Under the pieces are notes generated by a model. The model ran no database searches. It worked only from the letters and a program-made list of their open reading frames with translations, and was not told where the DNA came from. The position numbers were made by a program, and so were the translations under genes. Shown here in pieces: positions 1-11,907 of a DNA stretch of 64,000 nt (the first letter of the stretch is position 1; each line of letters starts with the position of its first letter). The stretch lies in the NCBI GenBank assembly GCA_963930775.1, contig OZ005695.1, forward strand, positions 9,610,001 to 9,674,000, read 5' to 3'. This DNA is from Cliona cf. orientalis. Its lineage: Eukaryota > Porifera > Demospongiae > Clionaida > Clionaidae.

Positions 1-751
1 CTTCTATTGTGATAGTACTGCTGATGGAATACAGTACTCCTCCCCAATCAGTGGCACTGTTACTAACAAACTGATTACCACTCATGTTAATGATACTGTC
101 CTGTTCTGCAAATATAGCTCCACCCCAGTCTGCTATGTTATCTTCAAATCTGCTTTGGTTGATCTCAACTGTACTGTTGGTAGCAATAATTGCACCACCA
201 ATGAATCCATCAAATGAATACCCATACCCAGGGATAAATGTATGACATTTTCTGTATAATCTTTTTCTATTGGATAGAAAAATGCTGTTGACAATCTGTG
301 CTGTTGTTTCAATTAGCTCTAGGGCTGTTCCACTATTCTCTTGACCTTCAAGTTTTGTATCTTCAACCACAAATTCTTCAACATGTCTCACTTGATTTCC
401 TCCACATCCAATGAACTCCAGGTTAGTGATGTGAATGCTCTGTGATTGATAGAAATGTATAGCTGAGTCACTTGTACATTTGATTTGTGCTGTTGAGTTC
501 TCAGACTTCATTACAAAGTTGTTCACATTTGACAATGTTAGGTTGATATTGCTGAGGTGGTGTGTTCCAGGGAGGAAGACCAGTGTGGTGTTGGAGTGGA
601 GAGAATGGCTCGAGTTAGCAGCAAACTGGGAGATGGTTAGACATGGCTGCATGGTGCAAAGGTCAGCTGAGTTGGTTGTGATGTAATAGACCTCACTGGC
701 TGCTTGGTTTAGAGAGCAGAGGACGAGTAGTGATAGAGTCAAGAGACTCAT
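1..751 (-). CDS. P1: beta-helix/multi-TM family protein, 5' part only
   Basis: The minus strand is open from an ATG at 751-749 to the left edge of the window, about 250 codons. It begins with the same signal peptide as the other copies (MSLLTLSLLVLCSLNQAAS), then the conserved N-terminal block (CLTxSQFAANSSHS, LEFIGCGGNQVR) and the first GGAI and GGVL beta-helix turns. No stop or frameshift is seen in the visible part. The start was chosen because the signal peptide and the upstream leader match P2, P4, P5 and P6. It would be a secreted or membrane-anchored surface protein. Whether the missing 3' part is intact cannot be seen. Function unknown. Confidence 0.8.
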   Translation of the reverse strand, partial: MSLLTLSLLVLCSLNQAASEVYYITTNSADLCTMQPCLTISQFAANSSHSLHSNTTLVFLPGTHHLSNINLTLSNVNNFVMKSENSTAQIKCTSDSAIHFYQSQSIHITNLEFIGCGGNQVRHVEEFVVEDTKLEGQENSGTALELIETTAQIVNSIFLSNRKRLYRKCHTFIPGYGYSFDGFIGGAIIATNSTVEINQSRFEDNIADWGGAIFAEQDSIINMSGNQFVSNSATDWGGVLYSISSTITIE

Positions 752-957
752 GCTATCTTGCTTGAGACAGGTTTTGGATCGATGCCTGTTGTTCTGCTGT
801 ATGTTGCTGAAGAATTTCGGTGAATTAGGAAAGTTTTAGTGTGATGACTGACTGCTCAGTGGTTGGATGATTCTCGCTGCTCTGACTCTTAGCCTAGCAG
901 CTACTCACCTTTATAATCATGCCTCTATGGGGTATGTAATACCATGTAACCTACTAA
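752..957 (-). other. P1 leader and proximal promoter region
   Basis: This 5' flank matches the flanks of P2, P4, P5 and P6, including the leader next to the ATG and the TATA-like element. No ORF or other signal is seen. Confidence 0.6.
909..917 (-). promoter_or_regulatory. TATA-box-like element of P1
   Basis: Minus strand reads ATTATAAAG, about 160 bp upstream of the ATG. It sits in the same position as TATAAAAG in the other copies, inside a conserved context followed by GTGAGTAGCTGC. Confidence 0.5.
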
Positions 958-1077
958 TACAGTGGAACCTACCTTAGTGGTCACTTCCTCAATACAGCCA
1001 CATCCTGTAGATCCCAAATAGCCACAATGCATTTATTCTGGAATGCAACTTGGATAGGATAGACAGGTTCCACTGTA
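958..1077. mobile_element. Short Tc1/mariner-like MITE
   Basis: It starts TACAGTGGAACCT and ends AGGTTCCACTGTA, perfect inverted ends with a TA at both borders. It is 120 bp long and has no coding capacity. A second member lies at 2425-2613. TA-flanked CAGTGGAACC ends point to mobilisation by a Tc1/mariner-type transposase; that assignment is inference. Confidence 0.75.
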
Positions 1078-1571
1078 TGACTAATTTTCTTAGGAAGAGC
1101 TTCCTTTCCCACTAATTCCAGGAAGGAAATAAAACTTCTCTCTGTATAATGCATGCTGCACACAAATAAATAATCATTGCCATAACTAATAAAGAGTTAG
1201 AATTCGTGTTACTCCCTTATCAATAATAATTTGGTAATAATCATTATCTCTAAAGAAGATGCTCCATTGAGATCAATAATTCACAGGAATGCAACAGTTC
1301 ATCTACAAGTCTACATGACATGTATGACTAAAATGAAGTTTATCAAAGCCTTTTTGTAAGCATTGTTTCTCTCCCGACCACTACCACCATCCTGGAAAGA
1401 TTATCTCATAATATCACGCTAATTTTTTGTCCTCTGGTAATGAGGATATGGCAGTGCAGCTTCTAGTAACTTTTCTATACAGTGCATGCTGAGTGGACAA
1501 TAATAGTGATGTACAATTAATTCGGGAGGGGGGGTTGAAACTGAATGTATCGAGTGGAAAAAGTTTCAATA
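1078..1571. other. Distal 5' flank of P1, non-coding
   Basis: Diverged match to the upstream flanks of P2 (about 10.45-10.65 kb) and P4-P6, with shared words such as CCCACTAATTCCAGGAAG. No gene seen. Confidence 0.5.
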
Positions 1572-1920
1572 CAGGGGCGGCTGAGGGTAGGTCAGTTTGG
1601 GGGGGCAGTCAGGCACCCACAAGGTTTATAACAAATGTCATATAATTAGTACAGCTCAGTAAACAGAGCTTGTAGCTAGCTAGTTAGGTCCACCTTCATG
1701 GCTATTACATAATTTAGAATTTTGATTCAACAACCTTGAATTGATGATATATTAGGTGAGTTGCCAGAAATACAGTGTACATGCATCAGAATAATAATGT
1801 AGGCCTAACTGCAGCCATCCAGTTTGGGGAGGGCAAGGCCCACTGATCTTAACTTTGGGGGGGGGGGGGGGGGGGGGGGGGGCAATTGCCCCCCCTGCCC
1901 CCCCTGTTCCGCCTCCCCTG
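1572..1920. mobile_element. Candidate hAT-like non-autonomous element
   Basis: It begins CAGGGGCGG and ends CCGCCTCCCCTG, imperfect inverted ends of the hAT-like CAGGGGCGG type. A run of 26 G lies near the right end (1857-1882). The flanks share CAATA, but a clean 8-bp duplication typical of hAT is not seen, so the class is tentative. No transposase ORF. Confidence 0.45.
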
Positions 1921-3059
1921 CAATAATATTATTTGCTATATATATATCTTACATTCCTATGATGGTATCACATATTATGGGTATGCTGGGCAAGTTTAAT
2001 TTTCAATACTATAATATTATACCGGTACCACAATAAAATTAATTGAAGATCAATGACCATTAATTTTGATCATTACACACATGCAGCCCATCCATTCCTG
2101 TAGTTATAGGATCCTGTAACTATTACAATACAGCCTTGAATGTTAGCTGGACATAGTATATAGTGGTTGGATCAAATGGTTTGGAACTGTGCAACTCATT
2201 CCTTGTTTTTTTTTTGTGTATGCACCACACTGACAGTGGGTGGGCTGGTTTTTCTTGTGATAATATTATATCAATGATGGTGGGTTGATAGGAGCCAGGT
2301 GGACATGCAGTAGTGTATATTTATCATGGAGAACCATTGTCAAGAGTACGAAGGAATCTGATTATAGAGGTCATAACCTTGCCTTATCAGCATGTTCTCC
2401 TCTTCAGAATTCCTAATCTAGAAATACAGTGGAACCTGTCTAAAGAGGTCACCTTTGGGCCAAATATCTGGTACATGCAATAGGCAGGTGGCCGTCCTAT
2501 CCAGGTTGCATTCCATAGTAAATGCATTGTGGCTGTTTGGGACCTACAGGATGTGGCTGTATAGAGGAGGTGACCGCCTTGTCCAGGTGACCTCTATGGC
2601 AGGTTCCACTGTAGTGCCAAATGCTCACTTTGCATTTCGTGACTCATATATGAAATTTAAAAGCAATCCTATATAGAAATTACCATTGAACCTTCATAAT
2701 TACAAGTATAAAAATAATTGAATAAAATTGAAGGATGAAGTAGGGATAACAGGATCAAAAAGTACACAAATAAGATTTGTAAGGGTTATATAATCGCATC
2801 TACTACACATCCCTACGCTTGCTTTACTTGATTTTTACGCACCTATTAAAACAAAAAAAAAGCTGGTTCAAGCATACCTGATTGTTTCCGTGGATATGTG
2901 GGGGCTTGATAGATAGGTAATCTGGTGCAGATTATGAATAAAATGAAAGTTAAAAATTTATTTGCTTTGAGATATTTGAAGTTTTCTAATGTATTACATA
3001 TCCAGGTCATCCCTACTTATAGAGTCTACCGACTCTATGATTATGATTACCTCATCATG
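1921..3059. other. Non-coding interval with one MITE
   Basis: Apart from the MITE at 2425-2613, I see only AT-rich sequence and a diverged copy (about 2170-2300) of the repeat found at 3.65-4.25 kb. No supported gene. Confidence 0.4.
2425..2613. mobile_element. Tc1/mariner-like MITE, longer member
   Basis: Ends TACAGTGGAACCT and AGGTTCCACTGTA match the element at 958-1077; 189 bp. Internal words (ATCCTGTAG, AATGCATT) are shared with the shorter copy in inverted order. A short ORF inside it is incidental. Confidence 0.75.
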
Positions 3060-4639
3060 ATTTTAAAATTATTGTCCAAAATAATAATTGGGATACAATT
3101 ATTTTCAATTCAACATGAGCTAAATAACCGTAAAATGAGTCAATTTCGTGCTCCTCTGATGAATTTCTGTCCGATTTTGCAGCCCCCATTTGATTTTCCT
3201 CAGCCATTGCCACTTCCTCTGCTTTAATTGCTCAGAAAGAACTAGAGTTTAATTATTTGAGCATGCAGTTGCTGAGAGTGCCCTAGCCCTCTTGGCTTCA
3301 CTCTGCAAACATGCCCCTGTAGACATGCAGAATTACACTCATGCTAACTACTTAACTTGCAGCTATACTGCCACAACGGTGCACACACAAATAACACGCC
3401 TAGTTTACACGCTCCAAGCTTACACACTCTGATAGGATTGGATGATTGTCTGTATAATTGTAAATCTTTCCCTCTAAGCATGACTTATGCATGTGTTATC
3501 CATTTATGTGGTGGGCCAGGGCAACCACAAGAAAAGTAGCCACAGGAGTACCCCCTTCCCTCCTAGTAAACATTTGTATGCATGTACAGCAATTAAAAAT
3601 ATCAGCTGAATGTAATTAAAAGTCCCAATGCAGTGGTTGAGTCTCCACTACAGAGGTGGTTTGAAACTATGAGAACTCATTCCTTGCTTTTTTTTCCTGT
3701 GTGCATGCATGCAGCAAGAGTACATAAGAGGAGGGAGAGAGAGTGTCCTACTGTGTGCAAACACCCTTTGGTAAGTACAGAGGTCAATGTGGTCAGCACT
3801 ACATAAACGTTCATGACCACCCATAGTATTACTGGGGATTTCCCATTCTGCCAGCACAATATTACGTTATCAAGGAAACCATGCAATGCAGTTTCTCTAT
3901 GTATTCCTTCTTGTTTCCTGTACACACCACAGACAGGGCTGGCTGGCTGGCTAGGTTGGAGCCAGATCTGCAGGAGGTGGTTGGAAACTATGACAACTCA
4001 CTACTTGTTTTTCCTGTGTATACCACAGTGGTGGGCTCTATGTATAGGAGCCAGATGTGCTACTACAGAAGCCTAACCACTGCATGGAAATTATGCTTTG
4101 TTGTACATGCAATTGTGCAAATGCATAGGATAATAGTTAGATTGTCCAGAGAGGGTAGTTTTTTATTAGTATGTTATCAAGGATAGGACTACAGAGATGG
4201 TTTGAAACTATGAGAACTCATTTCTCGTTTTATACTGCATTATTGTACATAGTACCGGATATATAATAATATTATATGTACCTTATTGATGAACAGTATC
4301 TGTTACAATCATCCATGAAAATGGTAATTATAAACATCAGAAGTTAGATGCCTGGCACACACACACATAATAACATCTTTTTCCATTCACAGATGCCTGG
4401 CAGCTCACACATAATAATTATTATTACCGTAGTTAATTGTATGATCCGTAAGAAATTAGCATTTTACGAATTCTCGTAACGAAGCTATTGACGACCTTTA
4501 CCAGAAAATCGTGCGTTTTTCAAAATTGAAATTATTTTTTTTCCATACGTAGTATTAGATTAAGTATGGTATGCATACTATTACTAAGTCTTAATATTAC
4601 GTGCAATGCACACTGAAACTTGTACACAAACATAAAATA

Positions 4640-4716
4640 ATATGATTTGCGTACACACACACAAGCAAACTTGTATACACACAATATACACACACTGACA
4701 CACACACACACACAGT
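4640..4716. repeat. CA-rich microsatellite
   Basis: Interrupted (CA)n runs; the orthologous tract in SD-A copy 2 is at about 38537-38600, and a reversed relative is at about 34860-34900. Confidence 0.8.
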
Positions 4717-5089
4717 CACTATGAGTTCTGGGGATGGGGGTGCTTTTTTGGGAGGTATACTAAATCTTGTTGTGCTCATCATTATGATCAAAAGATTCAT
4801 GATAATGCACTTCATGCCAGCCCGCCTGGCTCCTACCTAGTCCACTGTCATGATTGCATTTGTGGTGTGTGAATGAAGGTGTATAGATTTGGCCACATTG
4901 ATTATCTTTACCACACGTGCACCGCTGCACCCACCGTATGCTCAATAATCATGATGAAGCTCAGAGAGCAGTCCAGGACTCTTAATTATTTATAAAATAG
5001 AAAACGAGTTTCATTAACATCTATTACTACATAAAACATTGTTTACTTAGGTACATGATACCAGCTTATTATATTACTGTACCAGTCAT

Positions 5090-5560
5090 AGCAATCTAGA
5101 GGGATAAAATAATATGGTACAGGGTCGCCATCTTTTCAAGTACCCTAAGCCAACACCACTATATAGTTAAGACTTTCCCAATCAGATACACACATCATCA
5201 TGAACATGTGCATCTTTCATACACTGTAGTGCATAAACAATAATAATGCATCCTGCTAATTATGGCAAAACTGGAACAGTCTAGTTATGAGCTTAGATCT
5301 GCTGTATTTCTTCTGATCATGTACAGATCTCTTATTATATTACTGTACTGTATAAACAATCATAATACTTCCTAGAGGGATAAAATAATATGGTACAGGG
5401 TCGCCAACTTTTAAGTATCCTAAGCAAACCCATAATAATACTGCATCTAATCTACACCACTAGATACACACATCATCATGAACATGTGCATCTTTCATAA
5501 ATTGTAGTGCAGCGCATAAACAATAATAGCTAATTGTGGCAAAATTGGAGCAGTCTAATC
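5090..5560. repeat. Tandem duplication of about 275 bp in the P2 downstream flank
   Basis: The segment beginning CTAGAGGGATAAAATAATAT and running to the CATCATCATGAACATGTGC / CATCTTTCATA words occurs twice (about 5096-5240 and 5372-5520). SD-A copy 2 carries it once (about 38970-39130), so the duplication arose after SD-A formed. Confidence 0.7.
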
Positions 5561-8085
5561 TCTTAAAAATTTTAATAAAAAATCATGGCGGCAGGACAAT
5601 AGTTGCAACTTACTAAACGAAACAAAAACTCAGTGAGTAACATAAGTAATATTAAGTCCTGACATTGAACATCTGCCTCTAGAGGCCATGCTCCTACTTC
5701 ACAAAAGCAAATATTAAGGGAAAAAACAAGTTCTACTATCACATCATATGAAGTACTACTAGCTACATGATGTTGTCCTGCTTATACATAACTCAAGAAG
5801 GCCAATTACAAAACTTTCCTTATAACATTATCATGCAGAAAACAAGCACACAAATGTAGCATTAAGCTAAAAGACTATTGTTCTGTTTATATTTTAGTTC
5901 TGTATAAATTTAAAAGTTTCCAACATTTCACTTGAGGCTTACGTTAGACTTGGCTAACTGCTTCCTTCTCTTTGACTTGAGCTGCCTCTGCAGCACCAGG
6001 TATGTGTAGTGAGTTGGCCACTTCTTCAGGATCTGGTGCTGCAAGGTTACGGGGTTGGTGCACCTCCACCACAGACTGGGTGGGCTCAACTGGCTCTTGC
6101 TGCTTGATTGGCGCTTTATAGTCCTGAGTGTTAACGGGGCAGTCAATCTTGTCCAAGAATTCGTAAAATTGGTGAATATCATCATCAGGTGGTGGGCTCC
6201 AGTGACATTCAGGCTTTGGTTTTGGATCAGTATCAGTGAACAGTCTATCAATCATTCCACCGAGCTTTGTCTTATGAATCTTTGAGAAGACTGAGGTGTA
6301 CGTGTAAACATGGTAGAGTATAATGAGCAGCAGTGCAATGAATGTGATGATGACTGAAGTGTAGGCAGCTGCTTCCCGATTGCTAGCTGGACTATCAAGA
6401 GAATACCAGGTGAACGTTATAAAGGATAGGATGTTCAAATAGAAAAATGTCTCAAGTACATCCACTGGCCATTTCCTGTACAGTCTGCTACCAAAGAACT
6501 GTTTGAGAGAAATAATACAACACACTGTAAAATTGATAGCTGTGAGAGCAATAGCAGGGTCATTGGAAACATTTGTGGTAGCTACGAGATATAAAACGAC
6601 ACGAACAATCAGCAGCAGTCCAGTCCAGTAGCGATGCTTGGGAGTGTAAGGCTTGTGGTAGGTTTCAATGAACGTTTGTATCTTTGGATTCCTTGTCCAC
6701 TTGAAAACTCTCCACCTTGGAAGGTAGAGGAGCCACTGCCAGGAGAAGAGAAGAGCAGTGTAGACCAGACCAACCAGGAGAATGAGAACAGCTGCAATCA
6801 ATAGAGGAATGTGCTTTACAGAGAGATATTTGACAGTTGCATCAGGGAGCCACAGCATTTCACTAGAGCCATCAGGATACTCAAGAATGCCAACTGATAG
6901 AGACTTAAAGCAAATTTCAAGAAGCTTAGCATAGGAAAGTAGAATTAGTGTAGCCAGAGTTGCCACTGGATCCTTCTTTCCAATGAGGTTTGAAAATTTA
7001 GTAGAGTAAGAGCTGATGATGATGACTAAAACCACGAGAAGAATGACGTAGGCAGGAAAAGCTAACAGTAGCCACGTTTTGATGTAAGCATCCATTTCTG
7101 GAAAGTAGCAGGTGTCAATTCCAAGGTCTAAGTTCAGCCATGATATGAACACAGTAATGAAGTTTCTCATTTGAAACGGAAGTAGAATGCTCTCATTTGC
7201 ATGTACAACATTGGCATAAAATATCAGTCCATTTAGAGTTCCACCTGCGACAGTCATATTGAGTATGAGAAAAAAAGCCACCAGTGCTATACCAGCTAGA
7301 ATTGCAGCTATAGTGATGGTTATAAGTAGTACAGGCCAGTAGCTAGGACATGGGAGACAGCGTGAACTACCAAGAGAGAGACTGAGACCAGGTTGGCAAG
7401 ATCCACACAACCGAGATGACCGATCAAAGGCACACTGAGCATCAGCTCCATTTTGCTTGCTGAGGTCAATGGATGCATTGATTGACAAGCAGTAGTCAAA
7501 AGGACAGTTGGGGTAGACTAAATAACCAGTTAGTTCTGTTGCATTGATGTAGGAAATCCAGGCTCTGGTTTGAGGCTGTTTGATTAATAGTCCAGTGTGG
7601 CTGTCACATTGATCCATATACTGACTGATATCGCTGTGGCAGTCACATGTACAATTTGTGCTGTTCATTTCTGAGACTTGTAATCCAATCGGACAGCTGC
7701 AAGGGAGTAAGTGGATTTCTACTGTTGCACTAGACAGTTCAGCATTCTTGCATGGACCATCCAAGGCATAGAGGGACAGATTTTCTGATTTATGTGGTGA
7801 AACAACATTGAATGTCAAATTAGTACACTCAGCAGGTATTTCCCTAGCCAGCTGTCCTTCAGCTAGACCACTCTCAGTGAAGTGGAGAGAGGTTTGGATG
7901 GTTGCATTAACTGGTTGGCCAACCTGATCAACAGCAACAACTGGGAGTGTGAATGCTTGTCCCTTTTTAACTTTAGTGTAATGTTGGTGGGGGCAGTCAT
8001 TGTTTTGATCAGCATTGAAGCAAAGGCACACTCGAACTGGATTAGATGATACTGAGAGGTTTGCACTGGCCTCAAATTCTTTTCT

Positions 8086-8145
8086 CATCATAGTAGTCAT
8101 AGTAGTCATAGTCGTAATAGTAGTCATAGTTGTCATAATATGAAT
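8086..8145 (-). repeat. Tyr/Asp-coding microsatellite in P2
   Basis: Repeated CATAGTAGT-type units encode a YYDYYD-like linker before the Cys-rich domain. The second P2 frame change lies at its edge. Confidence 0.7.
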
Positions 8146-9229
8146 ATGTAGGAGTGGACACATTCTTAAAGTAAGCAATCCCATCACCCCTGTCTTTGAA
8201 GTCACGTGGGTACTTATTGCGAACTTCAGCAAATGGACTCACAGCACATCTGTCTAGTAGTCCTCCATAGAGAGTGGAGCCAGAAATGTTAGCATGATTT
8301 TGTGAGAAGTGAATACTCTGTATCCCGAGATCTGGAAATCCATAACTATGGAGAGCAAGTACTTGAAAGAAGCATTCTGTCTCTGTGCTGCTAGCACATG
8401 TACCAGAGTTGGTATCGTCATCCACATGTATTGCACCACCGTAGTCTGCACTATTGGCAGTGAATGTTGTGAAGTCACCAATATTATAGATAAAAATATA
8501 ATCATACTTCAGGATATAAAGCTTTGCATTGACTTCCAGTGATAATCCACCTCCCCTCTCTGCTACATTTTCCGTGATGTTTATTCTTGCACCAGTGTAT
8601 CGGCTGTATGTACTGTATTGACCAGCAATGGATGAAGCTGCTTTGATAGATGAGCTAATGGCGTGGAGTCCTCCCCCTTTGTGTGATGCAATATTATTCA
8701 ATAATACAAGGGTACTCTCTTGTTGGCAGATTAGTTCGCTAGTTGAGAGGTAGACACCTCCTCCATTTCCAGTGGCTGTATTATGTGCTATAGTTACATT
8801 ACCATTCACATAGAGTTTGCTCTCAGTGGAATATATTGCTCCACCATTTTCAGCATGGTTGTGTTCTAGATTGCATACTCCATCAAAGAATACATTGCTC
8901 TGTAATAGAGTTATTGCACCTCCTTCTTGGAAGTCACCTGAGACGTTGTGATGGTGTGTTATTCACAAATGTAGCATAACCAGTGAAAGTGATGTTGCTG
9001 TTGAATGCCACTAATGATCCCAAGTTGTTGGAGAATGTAGCATTTCCTGAGTCATCTCTAATAAATTCTGAGTCAAATAAGTATATCACAGCATACCTAT
9101 CAGCCTTGTTGTTATCGACTAGGAGAAAGCTATGTATATGCTGAATTGTAGATCTGGATACTGCATAAATAATTGCTCCAATTGGTGAAACATTATTAGT
9201 GAAGTTACTATCAGCTATTGTGATAATGC

Positions 9230-9510
9230 TGGAGCGAGCAAATAGTACTCCTCCACTATCAGTGGCATTGTTATAATGAAATCCACTTCCTTCTATTATG
9301 ATAGTACTGCTGCAGGAATACAGTACTCCTCCAATGCTGGCATTGTTACCATGAAATTCACTTGCTTCTATTGTGATATTACTGCTGATGGAAGCCAGTA
9401 CTCCTCCAGTGTTGGCATAGTTATCTTGAAATTCACTTGCTTCTATTGTGATAGTACTGCTGATGGAATACAGTACTCCTCCCCAGATTGTATTGTCATT
9501 GCCAATGTCG
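9230..9510 (-). repeat. Coding minisatellite of P2 (four GGVL turns)
   Basis: Units of about 63-72 bp encode GGVLxSxSSxITIExSxF plus NNxA spacers, one beta-helix turn each. Only four units here, the lowest count in the cluster. Confidence 0.75.
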
Positions 9511-10196
9511 GCACGCGCACTGTTACTAACAAACACATTACCACTCATGTTAATTATGCTGTTCTGTTCTGCAAATATAGCTCCACCCAAATCTGCTCTG
9601 TTATCTTCAAATCTGCTTTGGCTGATCTCAACTATGCTGTTGGTAGCAATAATTGCACCACCAACGAATTCTTTAAGTAAACACCTATACCAAGGGATAA
9701 ATATACATTTTCTATTGGATAGAAAAGTGCTGTTAACAATCTGTGCTGTTGTTTCAATTAGCTCTAGGGCTGTTCCACTATTCTCTTCACCTTTAAACTT
9801 TGTATATTTGACTACAAATTCTTCAATATGTCTCACTTGATTTCCTCCACATCCAATGAACTCCAGGTTAGTGATGTGAATGCTCTGTGATTGATAGAAT
9901 TGCATAGTTGAGTCACTTATACATTTGATTTGTGCTGCTAAGTTCTCAGACTTCATTACAAAGTTATCAGCATTTGACAATGTTAGGTTGACATTACTGA
10001 GGTGGTGTGTTCCAGGGAGGAAGACCAGTGTGGTGTTTGAGTGAAGAGAATGGCTCGAGTTAGCAGCAAACTGGGAGAGGGTTAGACATGGCTGCATAGT
10101 GCACTGATCAGTTGAATTGGTTGTGATGTAATAGACCTCACTGGCTGCTTGGTTTAGAGAGCAGAGGACAAGTAGTGATAGAGTCAAGAGACTCAT

Positions 10197-11510
10197 GCTG
10201 TCTTGCTTGAGACAGGTTTTGGATCGATATCTGTTGTTCTGCTGTATGCTGCTGAAGAAATTCGGTGTATTAGGAAAGTTTTAGTGTGATGATTGACTGC
10301 TCAGTGGTTGGATGATTCTCGCTGCTCTGATTCTTGGCCTAGCAGCTACTCACTTTTATAGTCGATTGTATGGCTGACTTGTTCAGTTTACGTAATGCAA
10401 TTAACTTACACAATTCTATACTATATACCATAATGAGCCGAGTAATTTTCCAGAAAAATGTAGGAATGCCTTCTTTCCCACTAATGTAATTAGACTAATT
10501 CCAGGAAGTAGTGTCTACCTTACTCTCTCTGTATAGGGCATGCTGCATACCAAACGTTAACTAATAAAGAGGTAGAATTCCCCATTATCAATAAGAAGAC
10601 ACTTCATTGACGTCAATTAATAATTCGTGGCAATGCAAAGTCTAACTTTTACAAAGTTTATCGAGTCAAGTCAGTTGTGAAATATTAAAATTAATTATAC
10701 AGGATGGCAGGCACAGAGGCACTGGAACATTCTGGAAATAGAGGAGCAAAGAAATCAAATAATTAATGAGCAATAATATTTACCGAAATGGACAAACTGT
10801 TGCATTCTTGTGAATTATCGCCGGATGACATTGTAAATGGAGCATCTTCTTTAAATAATTACTGAATTAATTGATAGTTTGTAGCCTCATCCCCAGCCTC
10901 CCTGATCTTTTTCAATGTAGGAAGTCTACCTCTTTATTAAATCAATTAGTCATGGCGATGGTTAGAGGAGAATATTCAATTTTGATCATAATTATTTCAC
11001 AACTGACTTGACTCGAACTTCATGAAAGTTATAGACTGCTATATTAGAAGTAGCAGCACCTTGTTTCAATGTATAAACCATGTAGCAGCTAGCTTGGTAA
11101 CAGTTACACACACAGAACGACTAATGCACCCCTTGCACATGTGCCGAGGGTTAAAATATCCCCCAACACTACAATCATAGGGTTAAGTTTGAAAGCAGAT
11201 GCCATGATGCATATCATTGCCGCCTACATTATTAAGAAGAGCTCAGAAGCAAAGTGGGCTAACCCACAAATGTTGACTTAGCCCCTGAGTCTTATTTCAT
11301 AATTTATTTAATAATTTATGACTAGTTATGACTAATTAATAATAATTATCAGGGTCTACTATGTATAGATCTAGACTAGTAGGTAATTTTAGTGGGATGC
11401 TGATTTTCGTTACTTTCATGATTGATTTAATTGGCAGTCACGAAAAATTTCTACCTATGAAAATTAATGCCTCTACATCTACAGTGATACAGATATCAAG
11501 ACTACAAAGT
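10197..11510. other. 5' flank of P2 and diverged SD-C relative
   Basis: Homologous to the upstream flanks of P4, P5 and P6 but more diverged. It contains the single remaining arm of the AGCCTCxTCCC palindrome (about 10887-10930) and, at 11.34-11.51 kb, reversed sorting-nexin-29 intron sequence. No complete gene. Confidence 0.65.
10353..10361 (-). promoter_or_regulatory. TATA box of P2
   Basis: Minus strand reads CTATAAAAG, about 157 bp upstream of the ATG, in the context ATCGACTATAAAAGTGAGTA shared with P4, P5 and P6. Confidence 0.65.
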
Positions 11511-11826
11511 TTAGTGTCACATGACATTGTGAAAAAGAAGATAATACTATTATAGCTTAGATGTGTATGCATACACATGTACAGAATACCTTTCTCCCGA
11601 CAGTTTTCTTTGGAGGGAAGTTGAAGGTGCTAGCGTTGGGCAGGTATCTCTGAATCTGTTAGCCAGAGTGTGGTTAGAGAGCTGTATATATATAGCTATC
11701 TCTTGGCCAACAGCTCCATGCCAGACTGCTGGGGTACCTTATAATATCCACTTCAATTCACTAACAAAAAAATTCATATCTAGAGGGAAAGGGAGGGACT
11801 GGAAGAGCTGCCATGATTGAGGGATG
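11511..11826. other. Segment inverted relative to SD-C copies
   Basis: The flanks are collinear with 32.0-32.4, 45.9-46.3 and 63.2-63.6 kb, but this interval reads as their reverse complement. Here the exon fragment and its downstream intron are in natural order on the minus strand, so this is probably the ancestral orientation. Confidence 0.75.
11590..11659 (-). pseudogene. SNX29: Sorting-nexin-29-like PX exon, 3' half
   Basis: Minus strand encodes IQRYLPNASTFNFPPKKTV, the PX-domain segment with the FPPKK loop, followed by AAAG and a GT donor. The 5' half of the exon is missing. It corresponds to the exon at 33938-34082 but lacks that copy's 4-nt insertion. Confidence 0.75.
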
Positions 11827-11907
11827 AAACTATACCTCCCATTCCCGGCCAAAACCAACATACACACATGCAGAAGTTTATACACAAGTCTTTGGTGATA
11901 ATTAATA

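Larger units (their letters stand above)
3060..5943. repeat. Segmental duplication SD-A, copy 1 (3' flank of P2)
   Basis: This block aligns by eye along its whole length with 36845-39596, in the same orientation and in both cases ending at a paralogue's stop codon. It holds no recognisable gene. It contains internal repeats around the phrase GAAACTATGAGAACTCATT (3.66, 3.99 and 4.20 kb), CA-rich microsatellites, and the conserved downstream flank of the P family with the words ATGGTACAGGGTCGCCA and CTCTAGAGGCCATGCTCCTA. Confidence 0.8.
5944..10196 (-). pseudogene. P2: beta-helix/multi-TM family gene, two frame disruptions
   Basis: Full-length copy read in three overlapping frames. Part one (ATG at 10196 to about 8940) holds the signal peptide, N-terminal block and four central GGVL repeats. 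Near 8940-8946 a 2-nt loss relative to P4 and P5 shifts the frame and stops at 8934. Part two continues the second beta-helix (HNTATGNGGGVYLSTSEL) and stops at 8072, after a frame change inside a Tyr/Asp microsatellite. Part three (to the stop at 5944) holds the Cys-rich region (CGSCQPGLSLSLGSSRCLPC), about 8-9 membrane segments and the tail ending EAVSQV. The C-terminal half is otherwise well kept, so the lesions may be recent. Assembly error in the simple repeat is the main alternative for the second break. Confidence 0.75.
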
